From contig JASLIL010000007.1 of the NCBI GenBank assembly GCA_030152145.1, positions 1 to 28,811 of the forward strand: DNA of 28,811 nt, written 5' to 3'. The notes below the pieces were generated by a model. That model was not told the origin of the DNA. It ran no database searches and worked only from the letters and a program-made list of their open reading frames with translations. The translations under genes and the position numbers were made by a program. Positions 14,568-22,624 of this stretch are shown piece after piece. The number at the start of each line of letters is the position of its first letter. Position 1 is the first letter of the stretch. Source of the DNA: Tissierellales bacterium. Its GTDB lineage: Bacteria; Bacillota; Clostridia; Tissierellales; JASKZW01.

Positions 14568-16556
14568 ATGAAAAATAAAAAAAAGCTAATAGCCTTGGTC
14601 CTTGGATTTATTGCTATAGCTATTATAGCTGGATTTGTAAAAAAATCTAAGTCCAGCCAGGATATAAAACCTATGGAGACAGTAGAATTAAGAAAAAAAG
14701 ATATAGAAAACACAATTTCTACATCTGGGGTTGTAGTAAGTGAGGAAAAGGTAAATGTATTTACCAATATAAATGTTCCGGTAAAAGAAGTTTTGGTTTC
14801 TTTGGGAGACCGGGTAAAAAAAGGTGATGTATTGGCAGTTTTGGATACTAGTAGCTTGGAAAATGATCTAAAACAGTCTAAATTAACCTACAAGGGTTCT
14901 CTAGAGGCCCTAAGTGAGCAAAAAAAAGATAGCCAAGGCAATATAGTAAATGCAGCCAACAGTCTAAAGGCTTCAGAAATAGCCTTATCCCAGCAGGAGC
15001 TGCAGACCAAGGCCCTTGAGGAGACATTAAAGGAGCTAAATTTTAAGAAGCCTATGGATACAAGAGCTATGGACAAGAACATAGAGGAGTTGGAGCTGGC
15101 TCTTAAGAACAAGGAGATTGATTTAAATAGACTTTATAAGGAAGAGAAATCTAAAAAAGAAGCCTTGGATAAGTTTGATGATAGTGGCTTTAAGGAAGAA
15201 GCTCTTGAGAAATCTAGGGCCCTGACTAGAAAGAGAGAAGAGCTTAAGAGTGTGGAGAGAGAAATAGGAAATCTTAGGGGAAGATCAAAGACTTTTGATA
15301 GCTATAGCTACACCAATGCCCTGGAGGATAGTGAGAGGGATTATAGTAGAAAGCAGGAGGAGCTAGAACTTCTAGAAGAAAAGTTAAAGGATCTAAAGGC
15401 TAATCAGGGAGATGAAAGTTTAGAGCTTATAGGGGAGACAGAAAATCAAATAAGGGCTATGAAACTGGAGTTAACAGATTTGTCCAGGCTGGTTAAAAGA
15501 AATAAGGAGGCCTTAAAAAGAGCAGAGAATGACTTTTATAGGGCAGAAGATGACCTTAGGGAAACTAGTTTAAAGGAGGCTCATGCTAACCTACAAAGGC
15601 TTAAGTATGAGTTGGAGGACCTGGAAAGGGATTATAAAAGCATAGATAAAAGGATGGATAAGGCTAAGCTAGATGGCCTTAAGGCTTCCCTGGAAGACTA
15701 TGAGAAGATAAGGTCTACAGTAAAGGATGCTGAGTATGAATTAATTCTAGCTAGAAATAGCCATGAAAAATCCTTGTTAGATAAGGAGAAGGCCATGGAG
15801 GACTATATAGACAACAATAAAAAGGAATTAAGCCAGGCCAAGAGAAATTTTCTGGATAGTAAGAAGCAGTTGGAGGCTTCTAAAAATAGTCTGGATAGTT
15901 CAAGGAATAACCTTTCCCAGGCTAAAAATAAGACTAGTTCTGATGTAAGTGTGGATATAAATAAGCTAAATTTAGAAAAAATAGAATCTCAGATAGAAAA
16001 TGGCAGGGTTATAGCTACTTCTGATGGTGTAGTAACTGAGATCAAGGCAGAGGTGGGAGCTCTTACTAACGACATATTATTTGTAATAGAGGATTTAGAT
16101 AATGTCTATATAAAATCTAAAATTAAGGAACATAGCCTGGGCTTGGTGGATTTAAACCAGAAGGTCAATATAAGTACAGTGGCTACGGGAGATCAGGTTT
16201 TTCCTGGAAGCTTGACCTATATAGCAGATCGTGCCCTAAGCCAGGGAGGACCAGCAGTAGAGTTTGAAATATTTGCAAAGCCTAGCCAGAAGGATCCTAA
16301 GATCAAGGTAGGTATGAATAGCTTTTTAAATATAGTGACTGATTCAAGGAAGAATGTCTTTGTTTTACCCCTAAATGCCCTGGTAAATGAGGGAGGAAGA
16401 AACTATATATATACAGATGAGAATGAGAAAATAGAAGTGGAATTGGGAATATCCAATAGGTCAGAAGTTGAGGTTAAGTCTAAGGATCTAAGGGAAGGGT
16501 TGATTATAAGAACTGATATGAATCTAGAGACTGAAGGTGCTAGCTATGAAGGATAA
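14568..16556 (+). CDS. MacA/HlyD-like ABC-exporter adaptor with very long coiled coil
   Basis: A 662-residue membrane-anchored adaptor that should work with the ABC ATPase and permease encoded next. One membrane helix lies at about 7-24. The first lipoyl half follows (about 60-95, SLGDRVKKGDVLAVLD), and its partner half is at about 480-510 (ATSDGVVTEIKAEVGA). A beta-barrel and membrane-proximal domain extend to the end. Between the lipoyl halves lie about 375 residues of charged heptad-rich sequence, several times the hairpin of typical MacA proteins, which total about 370-400 residues. Breaks occur near FKKPMD and FDSYSYTN. A GGGAGGA site precedes the ATG at 14568. Its last 11 bases overlap the ATPase gene. 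Confidence 0.86.
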   Translation: MKNKKKLIALVLGFIAIAIIAGFVKKSKSSQDIKPMETVELRKKDIENTISTSGVVVSEEKVNVFTNINVPVKEVLVSLGDRVKKGDVLAVLDTSSLENDLKQSKLTYKGSLEALSEQKKDSQGNIVNAANSLKASEIALSQQELQTKALEETLKELNFKKPMDTRAMDKNIEELELALKNKEIDLNRLYKEEKSKKEALDKFDDSGFKEEALEKSRALTRKREELKSVEREIGNLRGRSKTFDSYSYTNALEDSERDYSRKQEELELLEEKLKDLKANQGDESLELIGETENQIRAMKLELTDLSRLVKRNKEALKRAENDFYRAEDDLRETSLKEAHANLQRLKYELEDLERDYKSIDKRMDKAKLDGLKASLEDYEKIRSTVKDAEYELILARNSHEKSLLDKEKAMEDYIDNNKKELSQAKRNFLDSKKQLEASKNSLDSSRNNLSQAKNKTSSDVSVDINKLNLEKIESQIENGRVIATSDGVVTEIKAEVGALTNDILFVIEDLDNVYIKSKIKEHSLGLVDLNQKVNISTVATGDQVFPGSLTYIADRALSQGGPAVEFEIFAKPSQKDPKIKVGMNSFLNIVTDSRKNVFVLPLNALVNEGGRNYIYTDENEKIEVELGISNRSEVEVKSKDLREGLIIRTDMNLETEGASYEG

Positions 16557-17274
16557 GGATTTAATAGAGCTGGAATCCATATTTAAGAAATTTTTCATAG
16601 GGGAGGCCAATGAGCTAACAGTTTTAAAGGGCATAGACCTTAGGATTAAGGAAGGGGAATTTGTAGCCATAGTAGGACAGTCTGGCTCAGGTAAGAGTAC
16701 CTTGATGAATATTATAGGTGCTCTAGACAAGCCAACAGAGGGTGACTACTTTTTAAATGGAGTATCTATTAAAAGTTTAACTGAGGATGAACTTTCTGAT
16801 ATAAGAAACAAGGAAATAGGCTTTATATTCCAAAATTTCAACCTAATACCTAGGTCTTCAGCCCTTTCTAATGTGGAGCTACCTATGCTTTACAAGGGTA
16901 TTGATGGAGAAACTAGGAGAAGGAGGGCCATGGAGCTTTTAGAAATGGTGGAGATGGATAATAGAGCCGATCATTTTCCCAACGAACTTTCAGGAGGCCA
17001 GAAGCAGAGAGTTGCCATAGCCAGATCCTTAGCCAATGATCCTCCTATACTTTTGGCAGATGAGCCTACAGGTGCCCTAGATAGTAATACGGGAAAGCTT
17101 GTTATGGAGATCTTTAGGAGGATAAATAGGGAGGAAGGAAAAACTGTTCTTATAATAACCCATAGTGAAGAATTGGCCTTGGAGACAGATAGGATTATAA
17201 CTATTAGAGATGGAAGAGTTATATCTGATCTTATAAATAAGGCCCTAGATGAAGGTGGTATGACTTATGATTAG
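16546..17274 (+). CDS. MacB/LolD-type ABC transporter ATP-binding protein
   Basis: A 242-residue ATPase that powers the adjacent FtsX-type permease by mechanotransmission. It has Walker A GQSGSGKS at 44-51, a Q-loop FQNFNLIPR near 90, signature LSGGQKQRVAIARSLA near 148, Walker B ILLADEPTGALD, and an H-loop ITHS. The LLADEPTGALDS wording is characteristic of the MacB/LolD/SalX subfamily. The ATG at 16546 is preferred over an in-frame GTG at 16537, since GAAGGTG fits as the ribosome site; it overlaps the adaptor gene's end. The 3' end overlaps the permease start by eight bases, so all three are translationally coupled. Confidence 0.93.
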   Translation: MKDKDLIELESIFKKFFIGEANELTVLKGIDLRIKEGEFVAIVGQSGSGKSTLMNIIGALDKPTEGDYFLNGVSIKSLTEDELSDIRNKEIGFIFQNFNLIPRSSALSNVELPMLYKGIDGETRRRRAMELLEMVEMDNRADHFPNELSGGQKQRVAIARSLANDPPILLADEPTGALDSNTGKLVMEIFRRINREEGKTVLIITHSEELALETDRIITIRDGRVISDLINKALDEGGMTYD

Positions 17275-18550
17275 GGAAAATATTAGGTTGGCCCTGGCCT
17301 CCCTTAGGATGAATAAGCTAAGGTCCCTTTTGACTATGCTGGGGATAATTATAGGAATTATGTCTATTACATCAATAGTTTTCATAGGTAATGCTATGAC
17401 TTCTTCTGTGTCTGACGATATGTCTAGCTTTGGTAGTAGAAACATAAGTGTAGCAGTGCAAAAAAGAGATTCGGAAATGGAGTTTTTTGATGAAGGTATT
17501 AGTCTGGATAGCGGAGATCAGGGGCTTAAGCCCTTAAGTGAGGACTTGATATCTGATGAAATAGTAGAGGATCTTAGGTCTAGATTTTCAGATCGTATAG
17601 ATGGTATATCAATAATTGAAAGAAAGGGCCAGGATGGAGCACAGGCCAGAGAGGGAGATGCCTATGCCAATGTTTCCATAAATGCTGTCAACAAGGACTA
17701 TATAAAGTCTACATCCCTAAAGCTTTTGGAGGGGAACTTTATAGAAGATATAGACTTGAAAAATAGGAGTAATGCAGCTGTAGTTTCCGATGTTTTTGTA
17801 AAAAATATTTTTGGAGACCAGAAAAATTTACTGGGTAGAGAGATAAAGATCTACACCAAGGATGCTATAGAGGTTTACGAGATAGCAGGAATCTACCAGT
17901 ATGACAACCAGGGAATGCCAGGTATGGGACCTTCCAAAGATCTAGTAACAGATATGTTTATAGCTCTGACTACTGCCAAGGAAAATTCCTTGGAGAAAAA
18001 CTATGCTGCTATTACAGTAATAGGAAGGGATGAGAAGGATATAAAAAACCTAACCAAGTCCCTGGAATCTTACTTTAATAGTCTTTACAGAAACAATCCT
18101 GATTGGAAGGCTTTTGTTATGAACATGTCATCTATGCTAGACATGGTAACCTCAAGTCTTAAGAAAATATCTCTGGCCATAACATTTATAGCAGGAATAT
18201 CCCTTTTAGTTGGAGGAATAGGGGTTATGAATATAATGCTGGTGTCTGTAACAGAAAGAACCAGGGAGATCGGAACAAAAAAGGCCCTGGGTGCCAGAGA
18301 GAAGCATATAAAAATGCAGTTTGTAATTGAAGCTATGATAATTTCCTTTATAGGGGGAGCCATAGGTTTGATCCTAGGTACAGCTATAGGGGCCCTAATA
18401 TCTAAGTTATTTAAGGTTAGCTTTATATTTTCACCATGGCTGGCCATAAATAGTATTGTATTTTCAACCCTTATAGGCGTTTTCTTTGGCTACTATCCAG
18501 CAAAGAAGGCAGCCAAGTTAAATCCTATAGATGCCTTAAGATATGAGTAG
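17267..18550 (+). CDS. MacB/FtsX-family ABC transporter permease
   Basis: A 427-residue permease with the MacB layout. It has one membrane helix at about 18-42, a large extracytoplasmic MacB_PCD domain of about 230 residues, then three helices near the C-terminus (roughly 300-325, 350-380 and 388-412). Conserved landmarks are LRSLLTMLGIIIGI at the start, LLVGGIGVMNIMLVSVTERTREIGTKKALGA before the second helix, and the end FGYYPAKKAAKLNPIDALRYE. With the adaptor and ATPase it should form a three-part exporter of peptides, lipopeptides or macrolide-like compounds. No toxin or bacteriocin gene is visible nearby, so it may serve defence or an unlinked substrate. Confidence 0.92.
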   Translation: MIRENIRLALASLRMNKLRSLLTMLGIIIGIMSITSIVFIGNAMTSSVSDDMSSFGSRNISVAVQKRDSEMEFFDEGISLDSGDQGLKPLSEDLISDEIVEDLRSRFSDRIDGISIIERKGQDGAQAREGDAYANVSINAVNKDYIKSTSLKLLEGNFIEDIDLKNRSNAAVVSDVFVKNIFGDQKNLLGREIKIYTKDAIEVYEIAGIYQYDNQGMPGMGPSKDLVTDMFIALTTAKENSLEKNYAAITVIGRDEKDIKNLTKSLESYFNSLYRNNPDWKAFVMNMSSMLDMVTSSLKKISLAITFIAGISLLVGGIGVMNIMLVSVTERTREIGTKKALGAREKHIKMQFVIEAMIISFIGGAIGLILGTAIGALISKLFKVSFIFSPWLAINSIVFSTLIGVFFGYYPAKKAAKLNPIDALRYE

Positions 18551-18553
18551 AAG

Positions 18554-18577
18554 GAGAGCAGTTATGCTCTCTTTTTT
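18554..18577 (+). terminator. intrinsic terminator after the ABC exporter operon
   Basis: GAGAGCA (18554-18560) pairs with TGCTCTC (18565-18571) around a GTTA loop and is followed by six T. Confidence 0.92.
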
Positions 18578-18618
18578 ATGGGCCTATAAAGATTTCTTTA
18601 GCTTAAGGAGATTAAACC

Positions 18619-18671
18619 TTGCCAAAGTGTATCTAAAGTGTTATGGTAAAGTAGATACATAAATAAAGTGT
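18619..18671 (+). promoter_or_regulatory. promoter with operator-like repeats upstream of the ECF S component
   Basis: TTGCCA (18619-18624) and TATGGT (18642-18647) are 17 bases apart and form a plausible promoter. An inverted repeat, TGTATCTA (18628-18635) and TAGATACA (18652-18659), flanks the -10. AAAGTGT occurs three times, at 18624, 18635 and 18665; the first two are one helical turn apart. The arrangement suggests a DNA-binding repressor. I saw no riboswitch-sized structure in the leader. Confidence 0.5.
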
Positions 18672-18686
18672 ACTGGAGGATTTCTT

Positions 18687-19181
18687 ATGAAGAAGGATAC
18701 AAGAACCTTAGTTTATGCAGGTCTACTTATGGGACTTACAACAGTTATGACTATGGCTATTAGGATACCAACCTTGGCAACTGAAGGGTATTTAAATTTA
18801 GGGGATATGGTGGTTTTTATATCAGCCTTGATCATGGGGCCTAAGTATGCCTTTATAACTGGTGGACTAGGATCAGCTTTGGCAGATTTATTGGCTGGAT
18901 ACAATCACTATGTACCAATTACTTTAGTGGTTAAGGGGCTGGAAGGATTTTTAGCAGCTTGGCTTTTCAGGAAGAAGCTAAAACCTTTGACTTCAACAGC
19001 TATAGCAGGAATTTTTATGGCCTTTGGATATTTGTTTTTTGAATTTTTTATGTATGGAAAGGGCGCTCTTGCTTCCCTGCCAGGAAATATAGCCCAGGGC
19101 TTGGTAGGTGCTATAAGTTCAGTATTGGTATATAAGGCCCTTAAGAGAAGCGGAGATTTAAAAATAAATCATGAAAATTAA
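18687..19181 (+). CDS. ECF-transporter substrate-binding (S) component
   Basis: A 164-residue membrane protein with five or six helices that should bind a vitamin or related small molecule and use a shared EcfA/EcfA'/EcfT energy module encoded elsewhere. Landmarks are an N-terminal VYAGLLMGLTTVMTMAIRI, the loop GYLNLGDMVVFISALIMGP near 32-50 and GGLGSALADLLAGYNHYVP near 58-76. These place it in the group of S components related to PF07155/COG4720, some of which take up pyridoxine, hydroxymethylpyrimidine or other vitamins; the ligand is not assigned. TGGAGGA lies eight bases before the ATG. It is a single-gene transcript with its own promoter and terminator. Confidence 0.82.
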   Translation: MKKDTRTLVYAGLLMGLTTVMTMAIRIPTLATEGYLNLGDMVVFISALIMGPKYAFITGGLGSALADLLAGYNHYVPITLVVKGLEGFLAAWLFRKKLKPLTSTAIAGIFMAFGYLFFEFFMYGKGALASLPGNIAQGLVGAISSVLVYKALKRSGDLKINHEN

Positions 19182-19212
19182 AGGAAGTAGCTTTTAGGCT
19201 ACTTCCTTTTTA
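19180..19212. terminator. shared bidirectional terminator
   Basis: AAGGAAGTAGC (19181-19191) pairs with GCTACTTCCTT (19198-19208) around a six-base loop. A T-run follows on the plus strand; on the minus strand a T-rich stretch follows. It serves the ECF S gene and the convergent phosphatase gene. Confidence 0.88.
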
Positions 19213-19214
19213 TG

Positions 19215-20534
19215 CTAAAATCCAAAGGATTTCAGCATAAGTTTATTTAGGTCTGTATTATCCATGTGATGTCCAAATTTTTGAGAGTTTGGACCATAGG
19301 CTTTTATAGGCACATCAGTAGCAGTATGGGCATCTGTGGTCCAACCTGTACGGGAGCTTAGGTTTACCCTTTCTCTTAACTCTTCTATAAACTTTTCCTT
19401 TAGAGATTGGTTTAGGGAGTTTATATTATCTTGGTCAAGTTTTAGACCAAGTTTTTCTTCTACATCCTTAGCCTTTAAGTTATTTTCTAGCTTAGATGAC
19501 AACTTTTCAAAGGATATTTTTTGCTGTCTTAAAACTTCGGGCTCGAAGTCATAGATTCCCTTAGAGCCAATGGATAGGCCACCAGTTTCATGGTCAGCAG
19601 TAACTATGACCAAGGTATTCTTGTCAGCCTTGGCAAAATCAAGAGCTGTTTTTATAGCCTGGTCAAAGGCTAGAAGATCTTTTGCTGTAGTAGCACTGTC
19701 ATTGGAGTGGGAACTGTGGTCTATTCTACCACCCTCCACCATAAGGAAGAAGCCATTTTTATTTTTGTTGAGAAGCTCTATGGATTTTCCGGTCATTTCA
19801 GCCAAAGAAGGTTCGTTTTTTTCCTTGTCAATATGATAGTTAAGGTGGCTGGAATTAAAAAGCCCCAGTATTTTATTAGACTTGGATTTTAGAAGATTCT
19901 CTCTGTTTTCAACAAGCTCATAGCCCTTATCCTTACTGTATTTTATAAGGTCTAGCATATCCTCTCTTTTTCCAGACTTATCCTTGGGAAGGAAATGCCT
20001 TTTCCCACCGCCTAACATTATGTCCACATTACTATCTAGCATTTGCTTGGCTATGGTATTCTCATCATCACGATCCTCTGTATGACTGGCAAAAACTGCT
20101 GGTGTGGCATGAGTGATTCTTGTAGTTGTAACTAAACCAGTTGATTTTTTATTTTTCTTGGCCTTTTCTAGTATAGTTTCCAAGGGTTTCTTATTGGCAT
20201 CTACTGCAATATATCCATTGTAGGTCTTACTACCTGTAGCTATTGCAGTACCTGCAGCAGCTGAATCTGTAACCCACTTATCCTGGTTTTTAAGAGGATG
20301 GGTAGACATGGAGCCTGTTACTGGCATAGTATCCATATAGAGACCAGATTCCTTGGCTATTCTAGCTAGGGTAATATGGGATTGGCCCATTCCATCACCA
20401 ATAAGCAAGATAATATTTTTTACAGGTTGATCAGCCAAGGCAAGACCTGGCATAATTCCACCAAAAACAATAGATAGAATTAAAAGAAGAGAAACTATAG
20501 ATCGGCGAAAATTAGAGCTTTTAAAATTTTTCAT
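19215..20534 (-). CDS. secreted alkaline phosphatase (PhoA family)
   Basis: A 439-residue exported metallo-phosphatase that releases inorganic phosphate from phosphomonoesters outside the cell. A signal peptide covers about 1-35, with likely cleavage after GLALA. Motifs in order are LIGDGMG (first metal Asp), TDSAAAGTA with the nucleophile Ser near 91, THATPAVFASH, VEGGRIDHSSH, TADHETGG and the C-terminal DAHTATDVPI with a metal His. All metal ligands expected for two zinc and one magnesium appear present. The length matches PhoA-type enzymes of Gram-positives. AAGGAGG lies eight bases before the ATG. A Pho-box-like direct repeat upstream suggests phosphate control; no phoPR genes are nearby. 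It is a lone gene, terminated separately from the aminopeptidase upstream of it. Confidence 0.92.
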   Translation of the reverse strand: MKNFKSSNFRRSIVSLLLILSIVFGGIMPGLALADQPVKNIILLIGDGMGQSHITLARIAKESGLYMDTMPVTGSMSTHPLKNQDKWVTDSAAAGTAIATGSKTYNGYIAVDANKKPLETILEKAKKNKKSTGLVTTTRITHATPAVFASHTEDRDDENTIAKQMLDSNVDIMLGGGKRHFLPKDKSGKREDMLDLIKYSKDKGYELVENRENLLKSKSNKILGLFNSSHLNYHIDKEKNEPSLAEMTGKSIELLNKNKNGFFLMVEGGRIDHSSHSNDSATTAKDLLAFDQAIKTALDFAKADKNTLVIVTADHETGGLSIGSKGIYDFEPEVLRQQKISFEKLSSKLENNLKAKDVEEKLGLKLDQDNINSLNQSLKEKFIEELRERVNLSSRTGWTTDAHTATDVPIKAYGPNSQKFGHHMDNTDLNKLMLKSFGF

Positions 20535-20565
20535 ATGTAAACCTCCTTATTTATTTTGTAAGTCC

Positions 20566-20608
20566 AGTATAATAAGAAGATGTAAATTATGAATAAGGCC
20601 TATGTAAA
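20566..20608 (-). promoter_or_regulatory. phosphatase promoter with Pho-box-like repeats
   Basis: Read on the minus strand, TTTACAT appears at 20608-20602 and again at 20586-20580, 22 bases apart, with TTATTCA (20596-20590) roughly midway. Three hexamer-like units at about 11-base steps are what a PhoP box looks like in Bacillus (TTAACA-type repeats). A TATACT -10 lies at 20571-20566, and no good -35 is seen, consistent with an activated promoter. Confidence 0.5.
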
Positions 20609-20620
20609 GTTTAGGTAAAT

Positions 20621-20644
20621 AAAAAAGAGAGGCCAAAGCCTCTC
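20621..20644 (-). terminator. intrinsic terminator after the M29 aminopeptidase gene
   Basis: On the minus strand GAGAGGC (20644-20638) pairs with GCCTCTC (20633-20627) around a four-base loop, followed by six T. It starts directly at the aminopeptidase stop. Confidence 0.92.
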
Positions 20645-21877
20645 CTATGCCCAATTACCATCTTTAAAAATTTCTATCTTCTCTCCATCTTCCTTCTCGC
20701 CAATAATGGAAAGATCCTCACTGCCCACCATAAAGTCCACATGGGTTAAGGAGTCGTTGACTCCATGAGCCTTTAGTTCTTCAGGGCTCATAGTTTCTCC
20801 ACCTTTTATATTGGTAGGATAGGCCTTGCCAAAAGCAAAGTGACAGGATGCATTTTCATCAAATAAGGTATTGTAGAAGATTATATTAAGGTCAGATATA
20901 GGTGACTTATGGGGAACTAGGGCTACCTCTCCCAGTCTTCTAGCACCTTCATCAAAGTTTATCAGCTTTTCTAGGACATCTTGACCTTCCTTGGCCTTAA
21001 AATCTACTACCTGACCATCCTTAAATTCTAGCCAGAAATCACTTATTAGGCTACCACTATAGTTAAGAGGTTTTGTACTGTAGACAAGACCATTAACTCC
21101 ATCTCTTTTAGGCATGGTGAAAACTTCTTCAGTAGGCATATTGGCAACAAAGAAAGTATTGTCCTTGTTGTGAGATCCGCCACCAGCCCAAATATGTCCC
21201 TCAGGTAATTCTACCTTTAAGTCAGTACCGTTTTCAGATTTATAGTGTAAGAATTTAAAGTTTTGGCTATTTAGGAAGTTTAGCTTATCCTCTAAAAGTT
21301 TTAAGTGGTCCTGCCAAGCCTTAAGAGGATCCTCCCTATCCATTCTAGTAGCAAAGAAAATCTTCTGCCAAAGCTTTTCTATGGCCTGATCTTCACCTAG
21401 GTCAGGAAAGACCTTTTTAGCCCATGATCCTGTAGGAATAGACATAACACACCAGGAGTTAAAGTCATTCATAAGCATGGACATATAGTCTGTAAGAGCA
21501 GTGGATGAAGCCTTATTGGCTGCAGATATTTTCTCTGGTTCTATACCCTTAAGAAGTTCAGGATTAGAAGCAGAAATACTGAGAAAACCTGCACCGTCCT
21601 TAGCCAAATCTACTAGCATATCCCTGTTCCAATCAGGAAAGTTTTCAAAAACTTCCATAGGAGCATTTTCATATTTAAGCCTAGTCAATACCTCATCAGA
21701 CCAGTTGACATGAACATACTTGGCTCCAGCCCTATAGGCATGTTTTGCTATAAGCCTTACAAAGTCAATAGCCTCAATAGGAGCATTGACAACAAGAGGT
21801 TGATCTTTTTGGATATTGATACCAACCTCTACACACAATTTTGCATAATCATCTAACATAGTTTTAAAATCCTTCAT
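20645..21877 (-). CDS. M29-family aminopeptidase (AmpS/PepS/aminopeptidase T type)
   Basis: A 410-residue cytosolic metallo-aminopeptidase that trims N-terminal residues from peptides with two metal ions. Features match the AmpS/PepS/thermophilic aminopeptidase T family: an N-terminal DYAKLCVEVGINIQKDQPLVV, a substrate-domain start with HLKLLEDKLNFLN, and metal ligands in PTEEVFT, LGEVALV, ASCHFAFGKAYP and THVDFMVG. Length is normal for M29. The ribosome site is GAGGGGTGA, and a TATAAT -10 on the minus strand lies at 21903-21898. Together with the three M42 enzymes in this window it points to peptide-based nutrition. Confidence 0.93.
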   Translation of the reverse strand: MKDFKTMLDDYAKLCVEVGINIQKDQPLVVNAPIEAIDFVRLIAKHAYRAGAKYVHVNWSDEVLTRLKYENAPMEVFENFPDWNRDMLVDLAKDGAGFLSISASNPELLKGIEPEKISAANKASSTALTDYMSMLMNDFNSWCVMSIPTGSWAKKVFPDLGEDQAIEKLWQKIFFATRMDREDPLKAWQDHLKLLEDKLNFLNSQNFKFLHYKSENGTDLKVELPEGHIWAGGGSHNKDNTFFVANMPTEEVFTMPKRDGVNGLVYSTKPLNYSGSLISDFWLEFKDGQVVDFKAKEGQDVLEKLINFDEGARRLGEVALVPHKSPISDLNIIFYNTLFDENASCHFAFGKAYPTNIKGGETMSPEELKAHGVNDSLTHVDFMVGSEDLSIIGEKEDGEKIEIFKDGNWA

Positions 21878-21965
21878 ATTTTCACCCCTCAGCTATATTA
21901 TAACATTTATATATTTGAAGATTCAGAAAAATTTAAAGAGAAATAAAAAAATTAAAAACCTTATT

Positions 21966-22409
21966 TTAAATTTCCCTAAAGGGTAGTAGAACCTTTCTTT
22001 TCAATGGAGAGTTTAAAACTATAGATGTTTCAACTCTTCCATAAGTCATAAGTTCTTCTAAGAGATTATTCATAGAATCTATATCAGGAGCGGAAGCCTT
22101 CATTAAATAGTTATTTTTTCCAGTTATAGCATGGATTTCAGTTATGATTTCTTTTTCTAACATTTTTTCAACGAAAGCTTTATGGCTTATATTTAGTTTG
22201 CTTAACTCTATATAGAAGACTATTTTTCTGCCAATCTTCTTAGGGTCTACTATTATTGTAAAGTGTTCAATGATACCTTTTTCCACCATTTTGTCTATTC
22301 TTTCTTTGGTACTAGGTCTACTGAGATTAATCATTTTAGAAAGTTGGGTTATAGTTAGCTGTGAATTTTCTTGCAATAATTTTATAATTTCATAATCTAT
22401 CTCATCCAT
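21966..22409 (-). CDS. Lrp/AsnC-family transcriptional regulator
   Basis: A 147-residue regulator with an N-terminal helix-turn-helix (about 3-50, with TITQLSKMINLSRPSTKERIDKM) and a C-terminal RAM/ligand domain (about 65-145) that binds amino acids and assembles octamers. AAGGAGTGAG lies seven bases before the ATG. It is divergent from the MFS-kynureninase operon with 215 bases between, the normal layout for a local Lrp-type regulator, so the likely effector is tryptophan, kynurenine or a related compound; this is inference. No clear terminator follows its stop. Confidence 0.9.
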   Translation of the reverse strand: MDEIDYEIIKLLQENSQLTITQLSKMINLSRPSTKERIDKMVEKGIIEHFTIIVDPKKIGRKIVFYIELSKLNISHKAFVEKMLEKEIITEIHAITGKNNYLMKASAPDIDSMNNLLEELMTYGRVETSIVLNSPLKRKVLLPFREI

Positions 22410-22514
22410 AAACTCACTCCTTTTTATAAAAGGATAGCAGAAGGATTTGAACTTAGCAAATACAAAAAAATAATAAATTACAAAATGAAAGTTAACTATA
22501 TATATTTAATACTA

Positions 22515-22559
22515 AACGAAAGTATAAGTTAAATTTTCGTTCTTTTCTACATATACTTT
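22515..22559. promoter_or_regulatory. candidate Lrp-type operator in the divergent region
   Basis: AACGAAA (22515-22521) and TTTCGTT (22535-22541) form an inverted repeat with a 13-base spacer. A second, overlapping pair is AAAGTATA (22519-22526) and TATACTTT (22552-22559). GAAAGT also occurs earlier, near 22487. Multiple spaced inverted sites are usual for octameric Lrp proteins, and this region lies midway between the regulator and the genes it probably controls. Confidence 0.45.
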
Positions 22560-22563
22560 AATT

Positions 22564-22599
22564 TTTACAAACTATAAAATATATATAGAATCGATTCTA
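22564..22599 (+). promoter_or_regulatory. promoter of the MFS-kynureninase operon with 14-bp palindrome
   Basis: TTTACA (22564-22569) and TAGAAT (22586-22591) are 16 bases apart. The -10 lies inside TAGAATCGATTCTA (22586-22599), a perfect 14-base palindrome ending 25 bases before the start codon. A protein bound here would block polymerase, so this may be a repressor site distinct from the upstream Lrp-like repeats. Confidence 0.5.
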
Positions 22600-22624
22600 A
22601 ATATGCTTTATAAGGAGTGACCTA

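Noticed and set aside
18085..18447. 120-residue open frame antisense to the ABC permease
   Set aside because: It lies entirely within conserved FtsX-domain coding sequence and lacks a ribosome site.
18578..18686. Riboswitch before the ECF S component
   Set aside because: The leader after the promoter is only about 35 bases, too short for thiamine, FMN or cobalamin elements, and no conserved core was seen.
19336..19892. Several plus-strand open frames inside the alkaline phosphatase gene
   Set aside because: The minus-strand gene carries every phosphatase motif over this stretch, so these frames are shadows.
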